Position numbers and translations under genes: made by a program
Assembly: GCF_002849615.1 (NCBI RefSeq)
Contig: NZ_PDNV01000012.1
Coordinates: 87,938-151,937, forward strand
DNA length: 64,000 nucleotides
Reading direction: 5' to 3'
Source of the DNA: Pollutimonas nitritireducens
GTDB taxonomy: Bacteria; Pseudomonadota; Gammaproteobacteria; Burkholderiales; Burkholderiaceae_B
In this document: positions 10,201-19,593 of the stretch, piece by piece
Layout: the number at the start of each line of letters is the position of its first letter
How positions within the stretch are numbered: position 1 is the first letter of the stretch
The notes under the pieces: generated by a model
The model's database searches: none
Told to the model about the DNA's origin: nothing
Seen by the model: the letters and a program-made list of their open reading frames with translations, nothing else

Positions 10201-10569
10201 TTAGCCTTGAATGTCAGGCAGGGTCTTGGCAAGCTCGGTGCTTACACGGATGGGAAAATCGAGCAGGTAAAAAGATAAGGCTTTGCCATGCGTATCCAGG
10301 TTCAGTGCGTCGTTGACCCCCCCATCGAGAACGCCTTCGAGCACAAAGTTCATGGCAGCGATGGATTCGAGCAGATAGCGTTTGACGGAAGTGGGGCGCC
10401 GGAAAGCAAACCATTCCTGAACTGCCGCCTCGGTTAGCTGCTCTTCCAGTATCGGGAGGTGGTCGGGCAGCCAGGCGATGACGCTGATATTCGAGATGTT
10501 TCCTTTGTCGCCCGTGCGGCTGTGCGCCAGTCGGTATAAAGGGACGGTACGCGTGGACAAGACGGTCAT
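10201..10569 (-). CDS. AtuA-associated small protein (ferredoxin-fold domain)
   Basis: The 122-residue protein contains LYRLAHSRTGDKGNISNISVIA, typical of the small domain that follows or is fused to AtuA-family proteins. In many genomes the two are one polypeptide; here they are separate genes 6 bp apart. No catalytic function is established. Its position strongly suggests it acts as a partner subunit of the upstream AtuA-family protein. Confidence 0.82.
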   Translation of the reverse strand: MTVLSTRTVPLYRLAHSRTGDKGNISNISVIAWLPDHLPILEEQLTEAAVQEWFAFRRPTSVKRYLLESIAAMNFVLEGVLDGGVNDALNLDTHGKALSFYLLDFPIRVSTELAKTLPDIQG

Positions 10570-10575
10570 GGTCTA

Positions 10576-11922
10576 TTACTCAAGGAAATGCCAGCTTGCC
10601 GGTGCCAGATCCCGGGGAACAAGACTGGACAAGGTATTCAATCGGGGATGCAAGGAAGTACGCACTCCGCCGCCGCCAGCCGGCCCACAGGTGTAAAGGG
10701 CAGTCACTTCACGCAAGACCTTTTCAGCAATATCCTTTTGCGGATGCGCACCCGCAATCCGCAAGCGTATGTCCCTGGAGCGTCCGGGCGTCTGCCTGCG
10801 CAAATATTCGCCGTCGTCGTCCCCGAAAATACTGCTCGCTCCAATCAGGTCGATACGCAGCTTCAATTGCGTGCCCAGGCGTTTTTGCACAGTTTCCGCA
10901 GCGAGCCGGGCGCGGGCCTCTGCTTGGATGCCTGCATAGGAAATCTCGGCCTCGGCCAACCATCCTCCCTGGTAGCAGATATTGACCTTGAGGGTATCGG
11001 GCCTGGCATGCCCGGTGACGCAATCGATACGCACGACATCTTTTGCTGTTTCGGTGACGGTGACGCGACTGATGTCGGCCGTAACGTCAGGTGTCAGATA
11101 AGCCGCGGGATCATGCACCTCATAAAGCAACTGCTCTTTGACTGTTTGCTTGCTGACCAGGCCGCCTGTGGATGTTGCCTTGCTGATCGAAAAGCTGCCT
11201 GAATCGTCGATAGCGGCAATTGGATAACCAAGGTCATCCATGCCTGCAACATCTTTCAGACCTGGTATTGCAAAATATCCGCCGGTGACCTGAGTGCCAC
11301 ATTCGAGTAGATGGCCGGCCATGGTCGCGCAGCCCAGGCGGTGCCAGTCGTCGATTCTCCAGCCGAAATGCGCCAGGGCCGGACCTACCACCAAAGAAGG
11401 ATCGGCAACGCGCCCGGCAACGACGACGTCCGCGCCTGAAAGCAAGGCGTCGGCAATTTCAGCCGCACCCTGATAAGCGTTGATGCTTACGATATCCAGT
11501 CGATCAAATTGCGGGCCCATGCGTTGGCGCAGGTAATCCCGTTGAGCGTCGTTGGTCAACTGGTCGCCCGCGAGGACGGCAACCCGCGGTATTCGCAAGC
11601 CTCGTTCTCGTGCCAGGGCTTTGATGCGCCGGCCCGCGGCCGGCGGATTGGCGGCACCGAAGTTACTGACAATCTTGATTTCATGCTGCAGGCACAAGCC
11701 CAACGCGGGGCCAACCAGATCCACAAGCAAAGGCTCGTAGCCGAATTCCGGGTCACGATTCTTGGCAAGTTGGGACAAGGCCAGTGTGCGTTCAGCCAGG
11801 GTTTCGAAGATGAGCACCTGGCCGCCGGTCTGAATGAGCGTATTGACGACAGGCAGCACGCCGTCAGTGCGGTCGCCGGAGAAACCAGTGGCGCAGCCTA
11901 TCTTGAACGTGCCCGAGCTCAT
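10576..11922 (-). CDS. AtuA-family (DUF1446) protein
   Basis: This 448-residue protein of the acyclic-terpene-utilisation AtuA family starts MSSGTFKIGCATGFSGDRTD, a signature N terminus. The family is named from the citronellol/geraniol pathway of Pseudomonas, but many members lie in unrelated carboxylate clusters and its chemistry is unproven. The start at 11922 was chosen by homology; the open frame upstream runs into the divergent LysR gene. With a Bug receptor and a LysR regulator, this looks like a small catabolic operon of unknown substrate. Confidence 0.85.
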   Translation of the reverse strand: MSSGTFKIGCATGFSGDRTDGVLPVVNTLIQTGGQVLIFETLAERTLALSQLAKNRDPEFGYEPLLVDLVGPALGLCLQHEIKIVSNFGAANPPAAGRRIKALARERGLRIPRVAVLAGDQLTNDAQRDYLRQRMGPQFDRLDIVSINAYQGAAEIADALLSGADVVVAGRVADPSLVVGPALAHFGWRIDDWHRLGCATMAGHLLECGTQVTGGYFAIPGLKDVAGMDDLGYPIAAIDDSGSFSISKATSTGGLVSKQTVKEQLLYEVHDPAAYLTPDVTADISRVTVTETAKDVVRIDCVTGHARPDTLKVNICYQGGWLAEAEISYAGIQAEARARLAAETVQKRLGTQLKLRIDLIGASSIFGDDDGEYLRRQTPGRSRDIRLRIAGAHPQKDIAEKVLREVTALYTCGPAGGGGVRTSLHPRLNTLSSLVPRDLAPASWHFLE

Positions 11923-12015
11923 TAATTTGCCTGTGTGTGTAACGGGACTTTCACTATAGGGTCGTGTCATTAATAAGTAAAATAGAAATATCATATCCAT
12001 TATGTCCATATACCC

Positions 12016-12909
12016 ATGAATCTTTCTTCGCGTCAATTGAGGGCTTTTGTCGCTCTGGTCCAGGAACGGCAATTCACCAAAGCGGCGCAGCGTTGTCACC
12101 AGACGCAGCCGGCATTCAGCGCCCTGATCAAATCCCTTGAGGACTCAATGGGCATTCGCTTGTTCGACCGCACAACGCGCCGTGTCGAATTGACTCCCGA
12201 AGGACGCTTGTTCAATGTGTCGGCGTTGCGTTTGTTGAACGATATGGACGCCGTCATGGGTGACCTGAAGGAACATGTGGCCAAACGGCGTGGACGGGTT
12301 TCCGTCGCGGCGCTGCCGTCGTTGGCGGCTGGCTGGCTACCTGCCATCTATGCACGCTTCCATTCTGAGTTCCCCGGTGTCCAATTACAACTCCATGACG
12401 CATTGCTGGAACCTTGTCTTGACCTGGTGCGACGAGGTTCTGCAGACATTGCCGTGGCGGCCAAAGGGCAGGATATGACCGGCCTCGTCGCGCAGCCTTT
12501 ATGCGAAGACTCTTTCTTTGTTGTATGCCGGCGCGATGACGCCTTGGCAGCCAGGAAATCCGTTGACCTGGCAGATATCAAGAACCGCGCCATCATCCAG
12601 TTGGGTAAGGGCAGCAGCATCAGACAAAGCCTGGCTGACAATCCGGCTTCTGCCGACTTCGATTCGCTGCTGGAGGTCGATCACCTGGCGACAGTCACAG
12701 GCTTGGTCGTGGCCGGACTAGGGATAAGTCTCGTCCCTGCGATGACGTTATTTCACTTTCAACATCCCGACCTGAGCATAGTACCTTTGTCCCCAAAAGA
12801 TGCAGTGAAGCGCTCGCTGTTCCTGATTCGACGCAAGGAAAAAAGCCTCTCCAGCGCCGCGCAGGCGTTCTATGACTTATTGCTGGAACAGCGCAAGGAA
12901 CTTCAATGA
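12016..12909 (+). CDS. LysR-family transcriptional regulator
   Basis: The 297-residue LTTR has an N-terminal winged helix (MNLSSRQLRAFVALVQERQFTKAAQRCHQ) and a C-terminal periplasmic-binding-like effector domain. It is transcribed divergently from the AtuA-family operon with 93 bp between start codons, the classical arrangement for a LysR regulator controlling its neighbour. The intergenic segment is AT-rich near 11965-12005, as expected for overlapping promoters. The effector is unknown. Confidence 0.93.
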   Translation: MNLSSRQLRAFVALVQERQFTKAAQRCHQTQPAFSALIKSLEDSMGIRLFDRTTRRVELTPEGRLFNVSALRLLNDMDAVMGDLKEHVAKRRGRVSVAALPSLAAGWLPAIYARFHSEFPGVQLQLHDALLEPCLDLVRRGSADIAVAAKGQDMTGLVAQPLCEDSFFVVCRRDDALAARKSVDLADIKNRAIIQLGKGSSIRQSLADNPASADFDSLLEVDHLATVTGLVVAGLGISLVPAMTLFHFQHPDLSIVPLSPKDAVKRSLFLIRRKEKSLSSAAQAFYDLLLEQRKELQ

Positions 12910-13006
12910 AAAGCCGCCGTGGTGGTTCAGCGACGCGTTGATACATATTCCACGAGCGGTGCTTGCTACACTTCGCCACCTCTTCCCGTAACAACATAGC
13001 GGATAC

Positions 13007-14989
13007 ATGTCTGGTAGTCTTCCCTTTGCCTCAGTGACGGGCACATCCAAATCCTATCGTCCGGAAGTCGACGGACTGCGGTCAGTTGCTGTACTAAGCG
13101 TGCTGCTCTTCCATGCGGGTTTTGCTCCGTTTGGCGGCGGCTTTGTTGGGGTCGACGTTTTTTTCGTTATCTCCGGCTACCTCATTACCCAGATCATCCA
13201 GTCGGACTGTGAACGTCAACGGTTCAGTCTTTTGCCGTTCATGGCGCGGCGCGTTGCACGCTTGTACCCCGCCTTGATTGCTACCTTGGTGCTGGTCATG
13301 GTCGCGGGTTTTGTACTATTCGACCCCACCCAGTACCGGACTCTGGCGGCGTCCAGCGTGGCCGCCTTCTTCTCGGCGTCCAACGTTGTCTTCTGGCAGG
13401 TAGCCGGCTACTTTGACACATCGTCGGAGTTGAATCCCTTGCTTCATACCTGGTCGCTGGGCGTCGAACAGCAGTTCTACCTGGTATGGCCTTTGGTCAT
13501 CTATGGCGTCTGGCGCTGGCGCCCGGCCATGCTGCCCTGGGCCATATTGTTGGTCGGTATGCTGTCACTCGCGGCGTCCCAATGGTTCACGTTGCGCGAT
13601 CCATCGGCCAATTATTTTCTTATGCCATTCCGGATGTTTGAATTTGCTGCGGGCGGATTGCTGCCGTGGCTGGAGCGCAGATTCATGCCGGCTAACAGGA
13701 CGCAGGAAGCGTTACTTGCTACGGGCTTGCTGTTGTTGATGTATAGCGTATTGGCCTTTGACAGCACGACTATTTTTCCGGGCGTCAATGCGTTGATCCC
13801 CGTGACCGGCGCGGCGCTGTGCATATACGCCGGGCGTGCGCGCTATCTGGGTGTGCTTTTGCGTAACCGGGTCGCGGTGTTTATCGGGCTGAGCTCATAC
13901 TCCCTGTACTTGGTCCATTGGCCGCTGATTGTTTTCTATAAGTTTCATGTTTATCGTCCTCTGGAATTCCAGGACAAGTTCCTTCTTTTCGGTCTGCCAT
14001 TCTTCCTGGCATATCCGATGTACCGGTGGGTGGAGCGCAGATACCGGAGGGTCGATCTCATCAGCTGGAGCCGGGTCAAGGCTGCGTCCTGCGCCGCGGC
14101 GATTGCGCTGGTGATTGCACCCAGTGCCTACGTGTATTTTCAGCAAGGATTGCCATTCAGGGTTAATGACCAGTACGAGCAACGTATCGCCGACCCATCG
14201 ATCGCGCAGGCGCGTCTTTTCGGCGGTGAAGGCTACGCGCTTGACGCAGTACTAGGCGAAACGTCAACTAGCAGGCCGCTGGCGATTTTCGCAGGCGATA
14301 GTTTCGCCCTGCAATATGCCGCCGGCTTTGATTTTTGGCTGAAGCAGAGCGGGGACAGTATGCAAGGCGTGTTCCGGCACGGCTGCATACTGGGTCCTGA
14401 CGTTACACGCCTTCTCGCCGGTCGTCCGCGCCAGGATTGCCTCGACACCAGCGGGCGACTTCAGGCCCTGCTTGACGACAATGACCTGCCCCTGGTCTAC
14501 ACAATGAGCTGGACCGGATACCGGCATTTGTTGGCACGCCCCGATGGCACTCGACTGGAGTTCGCAACCTCGGCCGATTATGGCCGCTTCTTAATTGCGA
14601 ATGTCATGGAGCTGGTCGCCGACAACCCGCGGCGCAAGCTGGTCGTCATCGGCAACCAGCCTGGCATTCGCGCGGCGGGCGGTGCCAGCGCCTGTCTGGA
14701 GCGTCCGGATTATGTGCCCATGGCATGCCTGGCATCGTTGCAGCTGCCGTCGGAGCGCGGGCTCGGATACGAATTGAACCAGCAGTTGGCGCGCGCGTTT
14801 CAGTCAAATTCACAGGTGCTTTTCCTGAACCCTTACGATGTCCTGTGCCTGCATGGCGTATGTTCGGCCACGAGCGACCAGAATGTCCGATATTCCGATA
14901 CATCGCATCTTTCAGTCGCCGGTTCGCTGGAAGTGGCGCAGATATTCCTGCAGCAAATCATGAAGTTCTTGAAGGATCCCGCTAAATGA
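13007..14989 (+). CDS. OafA/YrhL-type membrane acyltransferase with SGNH domain
   Basis: The 660-residue protein has an N-terminal acyltransferase-3 domain with about ten transmembrane helices (about 15-375; YRPEVDGLRSVAVLSVLLFHAGF is the signature with catalytic His). A C-terminal extracytoplasmic SGNH-hydrolase domain has GDSF near residue 430 and DTSHLS near 635. Such proteins O-acetylate surface polysaccharides or lipopolysaccharide, the membrane domain passing acyl groups to the SGNH domain. The target is unknown. The stop overlaps the ABC transporter start by four bases. Confidence 0.92.
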   Translation: MSGSLPFASVTGTSKSYRPEVDGLRSVAVLSVLLFHAGFAPFGGGFVGVDVFFVISGYLITQIIQSDCERQRFSLLPFMARRVARLYPALIATLVLVMVAGFVLFDPTQYRTLAASSVAAFFSASNVVFWQVAGYFDTSSELNPLLHTWSLGVEQQFYLVWPLVIYGVWRWRPAMLPWAILLVGMLSLAASQWFTLRDPSANYFLMPFRMFEFAAGGLLPWLERRFMPANRTQEALLATGLLLLMYSVLAFDSTTIFPGVNALIPVTGAALCIYAGRARYLGVLLRNRVAVFIGLSSYSLYLVHWPLIVFYKFHVYRPLEFQDKFLLFGLPFFLAYPMYRWVERRYRRVDLISWSRVKAASCAAAIALVIAPSAYVYFQQGLPFRVNDQYEQRIADPSIAQARLFGGEGYALDAVLGETSTSRPLAIFAGDSFALQYAAGFDFWLKQSGDSMQGVFRHGCILGPDVTRLLAGRPRQDCLDTSGRLQALLDDNDLPLVYTMSWTGYRHLLARPDGTRLEFATSADYGRFLIANVMELVADNPRRKLVVIGNQPGIRAAGGASACLERPDYVPMACLASLQLPSERGLGYELNQQLARAFQSNSQVLFLNPYDVLCLHGVCSATSDQNVRYSDTSHLSVAGSLEVAQIFLQQIMKFLKDPAK

Positions 14990-16788
14990 GAATACGTCAC
15001 CATGGACCAGCGCCGGAAGGGCGCGATGATATAAAGACGATAAAGTCCCTGCTGCCCTATGTGTGGCAATTCAAGCGGCGCGTGGTTGCGGCCCTGGCAT
15101 GTCTGGTGGCTGCCAAGGTCGCCGGTGTAATCCTCCCGTTGTTTCTGAAAGACATCGTCGACAAACTTAGCCTGCCGGGAACGTTGCTCATTCTGCCTGT
15201 CGCGGCCCTGCTAGGCTACGGTTTCGCACGCTTGGCGTCCAGCGTCTTCGGAGAGCTACGTGATGCGCTGTTTGCACGCGTAACACAGGGGTCCATCCGT
15301 CGTATTGCTGCGCAACTGTTCAAACATCTTTTTGCATTATCGCTGCGCTTCCACATGCAACGACAAACGGGCGGCTTGAGTCGGGATATTGAACGGGGAA
15401 CCAAAGGCATAGGCTTCTTGTTGAATTTCATGGTGTTCAATATCCTGCCGACCTTGCTTGAAATCGGCATGGTGACTGCCATTTTGTTGTGGCGCTATGA
15501 CTGGCGCTTTGCCGTGGTGACTTTGGGTACCATCGCTGCGTATATTGTCTTCACACTGCTGGTCACTGAAAAGCGCATGGTCTACCGACGCAGCATGAAT
15601 GATCTGGACAGCAAGGCCAACAGCAAGGCGATCGATGCCTTGATCAACTATGAAACCGTAAAGTATTTCGGCAACGAAGGCTATGAGCTGGATCGATATG
15701 ACACCAATCTTGGAAAGTGGGTGGATTCGGCCGTCAAGAACCAGGTCTCCCTCAATTTCCTCAACATGGGGCAGGGGGTCATCATCACCGCTGGCATCAC
15801 GTTGCTGCTGTGGCTATCGGCTGAAGGGGTCGTAAGCAACACGATGTCGGTGGGAGATGTGGTTCTTGTTTCGGCCTATCTCACGCAGCTTTATGCACCG
15901 CTCAATTTCCTTGGCTTTGTGTACCGTGAGATCAAGCACGCCTTGGCCGATATGGAACGCATGTTTGGTTTGATGGAGCAGGGCGAGGAAGTTGCCGACC
16001 GCGCTGACGCGCACCCGTTGCGAACATCGCAGGCAGCGATCCGCTTCAATCATGTTGATTTCGGCTACGAGTCGAATCGTCAGATTCTCTTCGATGTCAG
16101 TTTCTCCATACCGGCGGGCAAGACGTTGGCAGTGGTAGGATCGTCGGGGGCCGGCAAATCGACCTTGTCGAGATTGCTATTTCGTTTCTACGACGTCCAT
16201 TCCGGCTCGATCACGATCAACGATACCGATATACGTGACCTCACCCAGGCCAGCCTGCGCCAGCATATCGGCATCGTTCCCCAGGACACGGTGCTGTTCA
16301 ATGACACCATCCTGTATAACATTGCCTATGGCAGGCCAGGTGCGTCCGAACAGGAAATCGTCCAAGCCGCAAAGGCCGCAAGTATCCATGATTTTGTGAT
16401 GAACCTACCGGATGGCTATCAGACACAGGTCGGTGAGCGGGGCCTGAAATTATCGGGCGGCGAAAAACAGCGCGTTGCCATTGCGCGTACAGTCCTCAAG
16501 AATCCGCCTATCCTGATCCTGGACGAAGCGACCAGTGCGCTCGATACACGCACCGAGCGTGTGATCCAGGACGAGTTGCGTTTGGTGGCCAAGGACAGGA
16601 CCACACTGATCATTGCTCATCGCCTTTCCACGATCGTCGATGCCGACGAGATCATCGTACTGGATCATGGCAAGGTTCTTGAACGCGGTTCGCACCGGGA
16701 TCTCATCAGCCAGAACGGCCGGTATGCACAGATGTGGGCATTGCAGCAAAGCGGCAAGGACCAGGATGTTCCCAATGGAGCTGCATGA
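14986..16788 (+). CDS. ATM1-type ABC exporter, fused permease/ATPase
   Basis: The 600-residue half transporter has an N-terminal six-helix membrane domain (about 25-320) and a C-terminal ATPase. The ATPase shows Walker A (GSSGAGKS), signature LSGGEKQR, Walker B (ILILDEATSALD) and the His switch (IIAHRLST). It resembles the ATM1/HMT1 subgroup that exports glutathione-linked sulfur or metal compounds and connects to Fe-S metabolism. Position directly upstream of the suf operon agrees with that. The first 15 residues are not conserved-looking, and a later start cannot be excluded. Confidence 0.93.
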   Translation: MRIRHHGPAPEGRDDIKTIKSLLPYVWQFKRRVVAALACLVAAKVAGVILPLFLKDIVDKLSLPGTLLILPVAALLGYGFARLASSVFGELRDALFARVTQGSIRRIAAQLFKHLFALSLRFHMQRQTGGLSRDIERGTKGIGFLLNFMVFNILPTLLEIGMVTAILLWRYDWRFAVVTLGTIAAYIVFTLLVTEKRMVYRRSMNDLDSKANSKAIDALINYETVKYFGNEGYELDRYDTNLGKWVDSAVKNQVSLNFLNMGQGVIITAGITLLLWLSAEGVVSNTMSVGDVVLVSAYLTQLYAPLNFLGFVYREIKHALADMERMFGLMEQGEEVADRADAHPLRTSQAAIRFNHVDFGYESNRQILFDVSFSIPAGKTLAVVGSSGAGKSTLSRLLFRFYDVHSGSITINDTDIRDLTQASLRQHIGIVPQDTVLFNDTILYNIAYGRPGASEQEIVQAAKAASIHDFVMNLPDGYQTQVGERGLKLSGGEKQRVAIARTVLKNPPILILDEATSALDTRTERVIQDELRLVAKDRTTLIIAHRLSTIVDADEIIVLDHGKVLERGSHRDLISQNGRYAQMWALQQSGKDQDVPNGAA

Positions 16789-16799
16789 GTGAATCCGGA

Positions 16800-16830
16800 T
16801 TGACAATATAGTACTGGAACGGTACTATAT
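16800..16830 (+). promoter_or_regulatory. suf promoter with IscR-like operator
   Basis: TTGACA (16800-16805) is followed after 17 bp by TACTAT (16823-16828). Between and over them lies a perfect inverted repeat, ATATAGTAC (16806-16814) and GTACTATAT (16822-16830), with a 7-bp spacer. The 25-bp palindrome has the size and layout of IscR/Rrf2 sites and would occlude the promoter. It begins 38 bp before the Rrf2 gene. Confidence 0.7.
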
Positions 16831-16867
16831 GATTTGATTCGCAAGAAATTATCCGGAGAGTACGCAG

Positions 16868-17365
16868 ATGCTGCGTATCAGCAAGATTATCGACTATGGC
16901 ACCTTGGTGCTTACCCACATGGCGAGCGCGCCTGAACGCGTGTTCAGCGCTGCCGAATTGGCAGCCACGCTGGGGCTTGGTCAACCCACTGTCAGCAAGG
17001 TGCTTAAACTGTTGGGACAACACGAACTGGTGAAAAGCAGCCGTGGCTCGCGTGGCGGTTATATGCTGGGCCGGCCAGCCGACACCATCAGCATCGCGCA
17101 CATTATAGACGCTCTGGAAGACCAGCCATTCGGCCTGACCGAATGCACATCCATGCCGGGTGCCTGCAGCGTCGAGGCAGGCTGCCACATACGCACTAAC
17201 TGGCAGCGCATCAATTCCATCATTCGGCACACGCTCGAAGACGTTAGCGTCGCCGACATGCTCAGTCCCACACCCATCGAATTTCCGCTGATACCCCGGC
17301 ATTTGCCCGCATCGCAAGCAAGAACACGGGCCGCCCAGGCCACGACATGGAGTTTTCCCGAATGA
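16868..17365 (+). CDS. Rrf2-family SUF regulator
   Basis: The 165-residue Rrf2 protein has an N-terminal winged helix ([19 protein letters not shown], then [13 protein letters not shown]). A cysteine triad ([15 protein letters not shown], spacing C-x6-C-x5-C, about 99-112) can hold an Fe-S cluster. It matches the regulator class encoded at the head of suf operons. It probably senses Fe-S status and represses its own promoter through the adjacent palindrome. Its stop overlaps the sufB start (ATGA). Confidence 0.92.
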   Translation: MLRISKIIDYGTLVLTHMASAPERVFSAAELAATLGLGQPTVSKVLKLLGQHELVKSSRGSRGGYMLGRPADTISIAHIIDALEDQPFGLTECTSMPGACSVEAGCHIRTNWQRINSIIRHTLEDVSVADMLSPTPIEFPLIPRHLPASQARTRAAQATTWSFPE

Positions 17366-18807
17366 ATACCGTAAACGACAGCCTCGACTCATTTCTGGAC
17401 CGCGAATATTCGGCCGGTTTCGTTACGTCGATAGAGTCGGACACCATACCCAAAGGTTTATCCGAGGACACGATACGCTTGTTGTCGTCGAAGAAAGGCG
17501 AGCCCGAGTTCATGCTCGAATGGCGTCTGGCAGCCTACCGGCACTGGCTCACCATGACGCTTCCGGAGTGGGCCCAGGTCAGTTTTCCGCGTATCGATTT
17601 CCAGGACATCAGCTACTACTCCGCGCCCAAGAAGAAAGAGGGCCTCAAAAGCATGGACGAGGTCGATCCCGAGCTTCTGCGTACTTACGAGAAACTGGGT
17701 GTCCCGCTGCACGAACGCGCCCGCCTGGCCGGTGTGGCCGTGGATGCGGTATTCGACTCTGTATCGGTCGCGACGACATTTCGCAAGCAACTGGCCGAAG
17801 TCGGCGTCATCTTCTGTTCATTCTCGGAGGCGGTCAAGGACCACCCCGAACTGGTACGCAAGTATCTGGGTACAGTGGTACCCACCAACGACAATTACTA
17901 CGCTGCCCTGAACTCCGCCGTGTTTTCGGACGGATCGTTCGTATATATACCCAAAGGCGTGCGATGTCCCATGGAGCTGTCGACGTATTTCCGCATTAAT
18001 GCACAAGACACGGGTCAGTTCGAGCGTACTCTCATTATTGCGGACGAAGGTGCGTCAGTCAGTTACCTTGAAGGCTGTACGGCGCCCATGCGGGATGAAA
18101 ACCAATTGCACGCCGCGGTCGTGGAACTGGTAGCGCTCGACGACGCCAAGATCAAGTATTCCACGGTACAAAACTGGTACCCCGGCGATAAAGACGGCAA
18201 AGGCGGCATTTATAACTTCGTGACCAAGCGCGGCGACTGTCGCGGCGCCCGTTCGCGCATCTCCTGGACTCAGGTGGAAACCGGATCGGCCATCACCTGG
18301 AAATATCCCAGCGTGATCCTGCGTGGCGATGATTCCACCGGAGAGTTCTATTCCGTGGCGCTCAGCAATCATCGCCAGCAAGCCGATACGGGCTCAAAAA
18401 TGATACATATGGGCCGCAATACACGCAGCACCATCATCTCCAAGGGAATTTCTGCCGGGTATGGCAGCAATACTTTCCGTGGTCTGGTCCGCATGACGCC
18501 AAAGGCGGAAAACGCACGCAATTATACGCAGTGCGACTCGCTTCTTATTGGCAAACGGTGCGCGGCGCACACGTTTCCCACCATCGAGGTGCAGAATCCC
18601 ACGGCCAGTGTGGAGCACGAAGCAACCGCCTCGCGCATCGGGGAAGATCAATTGTTTTATGCCATGCAGCGCGGCCTGACGGCGGAAGACGCCGTCTCCA
18701 TGATCGTCAATGGTTTCTGCAAGGAAGTTTTCAAGGAATTGCCAATGGAATTTGCAGTCGAGGCTCAGAACCTGCTCGGCGTAAGTCTGGAAGGCAGCGT
18801 AGGTTAA
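17362..18807 (+). CDS. sufB: Fe-S assembly scaffold protein SufB
   Basis: SufB (481 residues) is the scaffold subunit of the SufBC2D complex. Its C terminus carries [20 protein letters not shown], containing the conserved cysteine used for persulfide and cluster handling, and [17 protein letters not shown] with the catalytic glutamate region. The start at 17362 overlaps the regulator stop; an ATG five codons upstream lies inside the regulator gene. sufC follows after 12 bp with a good ribosome binding site. Confidence 0.96.
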   Translation: MNTVNDSLDSFLDREYSAGFVTSIESDTIPKGLSEDTIRLLSSKKGEPEFMLEWRLAAYRHWLTMTLPEWAQVSFPRIDFQDISYYSAPKKKEGLKSMDEVDPELLRTYEKLGVPLHERARLAGVAVDAVFDSVSVATTFRKQLAEVGVIFCSFSEAVKDHPELVRKYLGTVVPTNDNYYAALNSAVFSDGSFVYIPKGVRCPMELSTYFRINAQDTGQFERTLIIADEGASVSYLEGCTAPMRDENQLHAAVVELVALDDAKIKYSTVQNWYPGDKDGKGGIYNFVTKRGDCRGARSRISWTQVETGSAITWKYPSVILRGDDSTGEFYSVALSNHRQQADTGSKMIHMGRNTRSTIISKGISAGYGSNTFRGLVRMTPKAENARNYTQCDSLLIGKRCAAHTFPTIEVQNPTASVEHEATASRIGEDQLFYAMQRGLTAEDAVSMIVNGFCKEVFKELPMEFAVEAQNLLGVSLEGSVG

Positions 18808-18819
18808 GGAGAAGTCGTA

Positions 18820-19593
18820 ATGCTGAATATTAAAGATCTGCACGCCTCGATCGAGAACAAATCGATACTGCGCGGCCTGAATTTAACAGTCAACGCTGGC
18901 GAAGTGCATGCCATCATGGGGCCCAACGGCTCCGGAAAAAGTACCCTGTCGCAAGTGCTGGCAGGGCGTGAAAGCTACACCGTCGAAAGCGGCTCTGTCG
19001 ACTGGATGGGCCAGAATCTCCTGGAAATGCCAATTGAAGAGCGTGCCCGCTCAGGCCTGTTCATGGCTTTTCAGTATCCCATCGAGATCCCCGGTGTATC
19101 AAATGCCTATTTCCTCAAGGCCGCCGTCAATGCCGTCCGTCGACATCAGGGCCTGCCCGAGCTTGACGCCATGGATTTCCTCAAACGTGTAAAAAGCGAA
19201 ATGAAGGCCGTGGGCATGAAGGAAGAGTTTCTGTATCGCTCCGTAAACGAAGGCTTTTCGGGTGGGGAAAAGAAACGCAACGAGATCCTGCAAATGACCT
19301 TGCTTGAACCCAAGCTCGCCATACTGGATGAAACCGATTCGGGGCTCGACATCGATGCCTTGAAGGTCGTGGCCGACGGTGTGAACCGCTTGCGTTCCCC
19401 AGAGCGGGCCCTTATTGTCATCACCCATTACCAGCGGCTGCTCGACTACATCGTGCCCGATTTCGTGCATGTGCTCGCCGGTGGCAAGATCGTGCGCTCG
19501 GGTGGACGCGAACTGGCCCTGGAACTCGAAGAGCGTGGATACGGCTGGATAGGCGGCGAATCGTCCGTCACCGGAAAAGGAGCGGCGGCATGA
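18820..19593 (+). CDS. sufC: SUF complex ATPase SufC
   Basis: The 257-residue ABC-type ATPase has Walker A (GPNGSGKST), the atypical signature FSGGEKKRNE and Walker B (LAILDETDSGLD). SufC powers conformational change in SufBC2D during cluster assembly and has no membrane partner. The length is normal. The ribosome binding site is aaggag. The stop overlaps sufD by four bases (ATGA), indicating coupled translation. Confidence 0.97.
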   Translation: MLNIKDLHASIENKSILRGLNLTVNAGEVHAIMGPNGSGKSTLSQVLAGRESYTVESGSVDWMGQNLLEMPIEERARSGLFMAFQYPIEIPGVSNAYFLKAAVNAVRRHQGLPELDAMDFLKRVKSEMKAVGMKEEFLYRSVNEGFSGGEKKRNEILQMTLLEPKLAILDETDSGLDIDALKVVADGVNRLRSPERALIVITHYQRLLDYIVPDFVHVLAGGKIVRSGGRELALELEERGYGWIGGESSVTGKGAAA

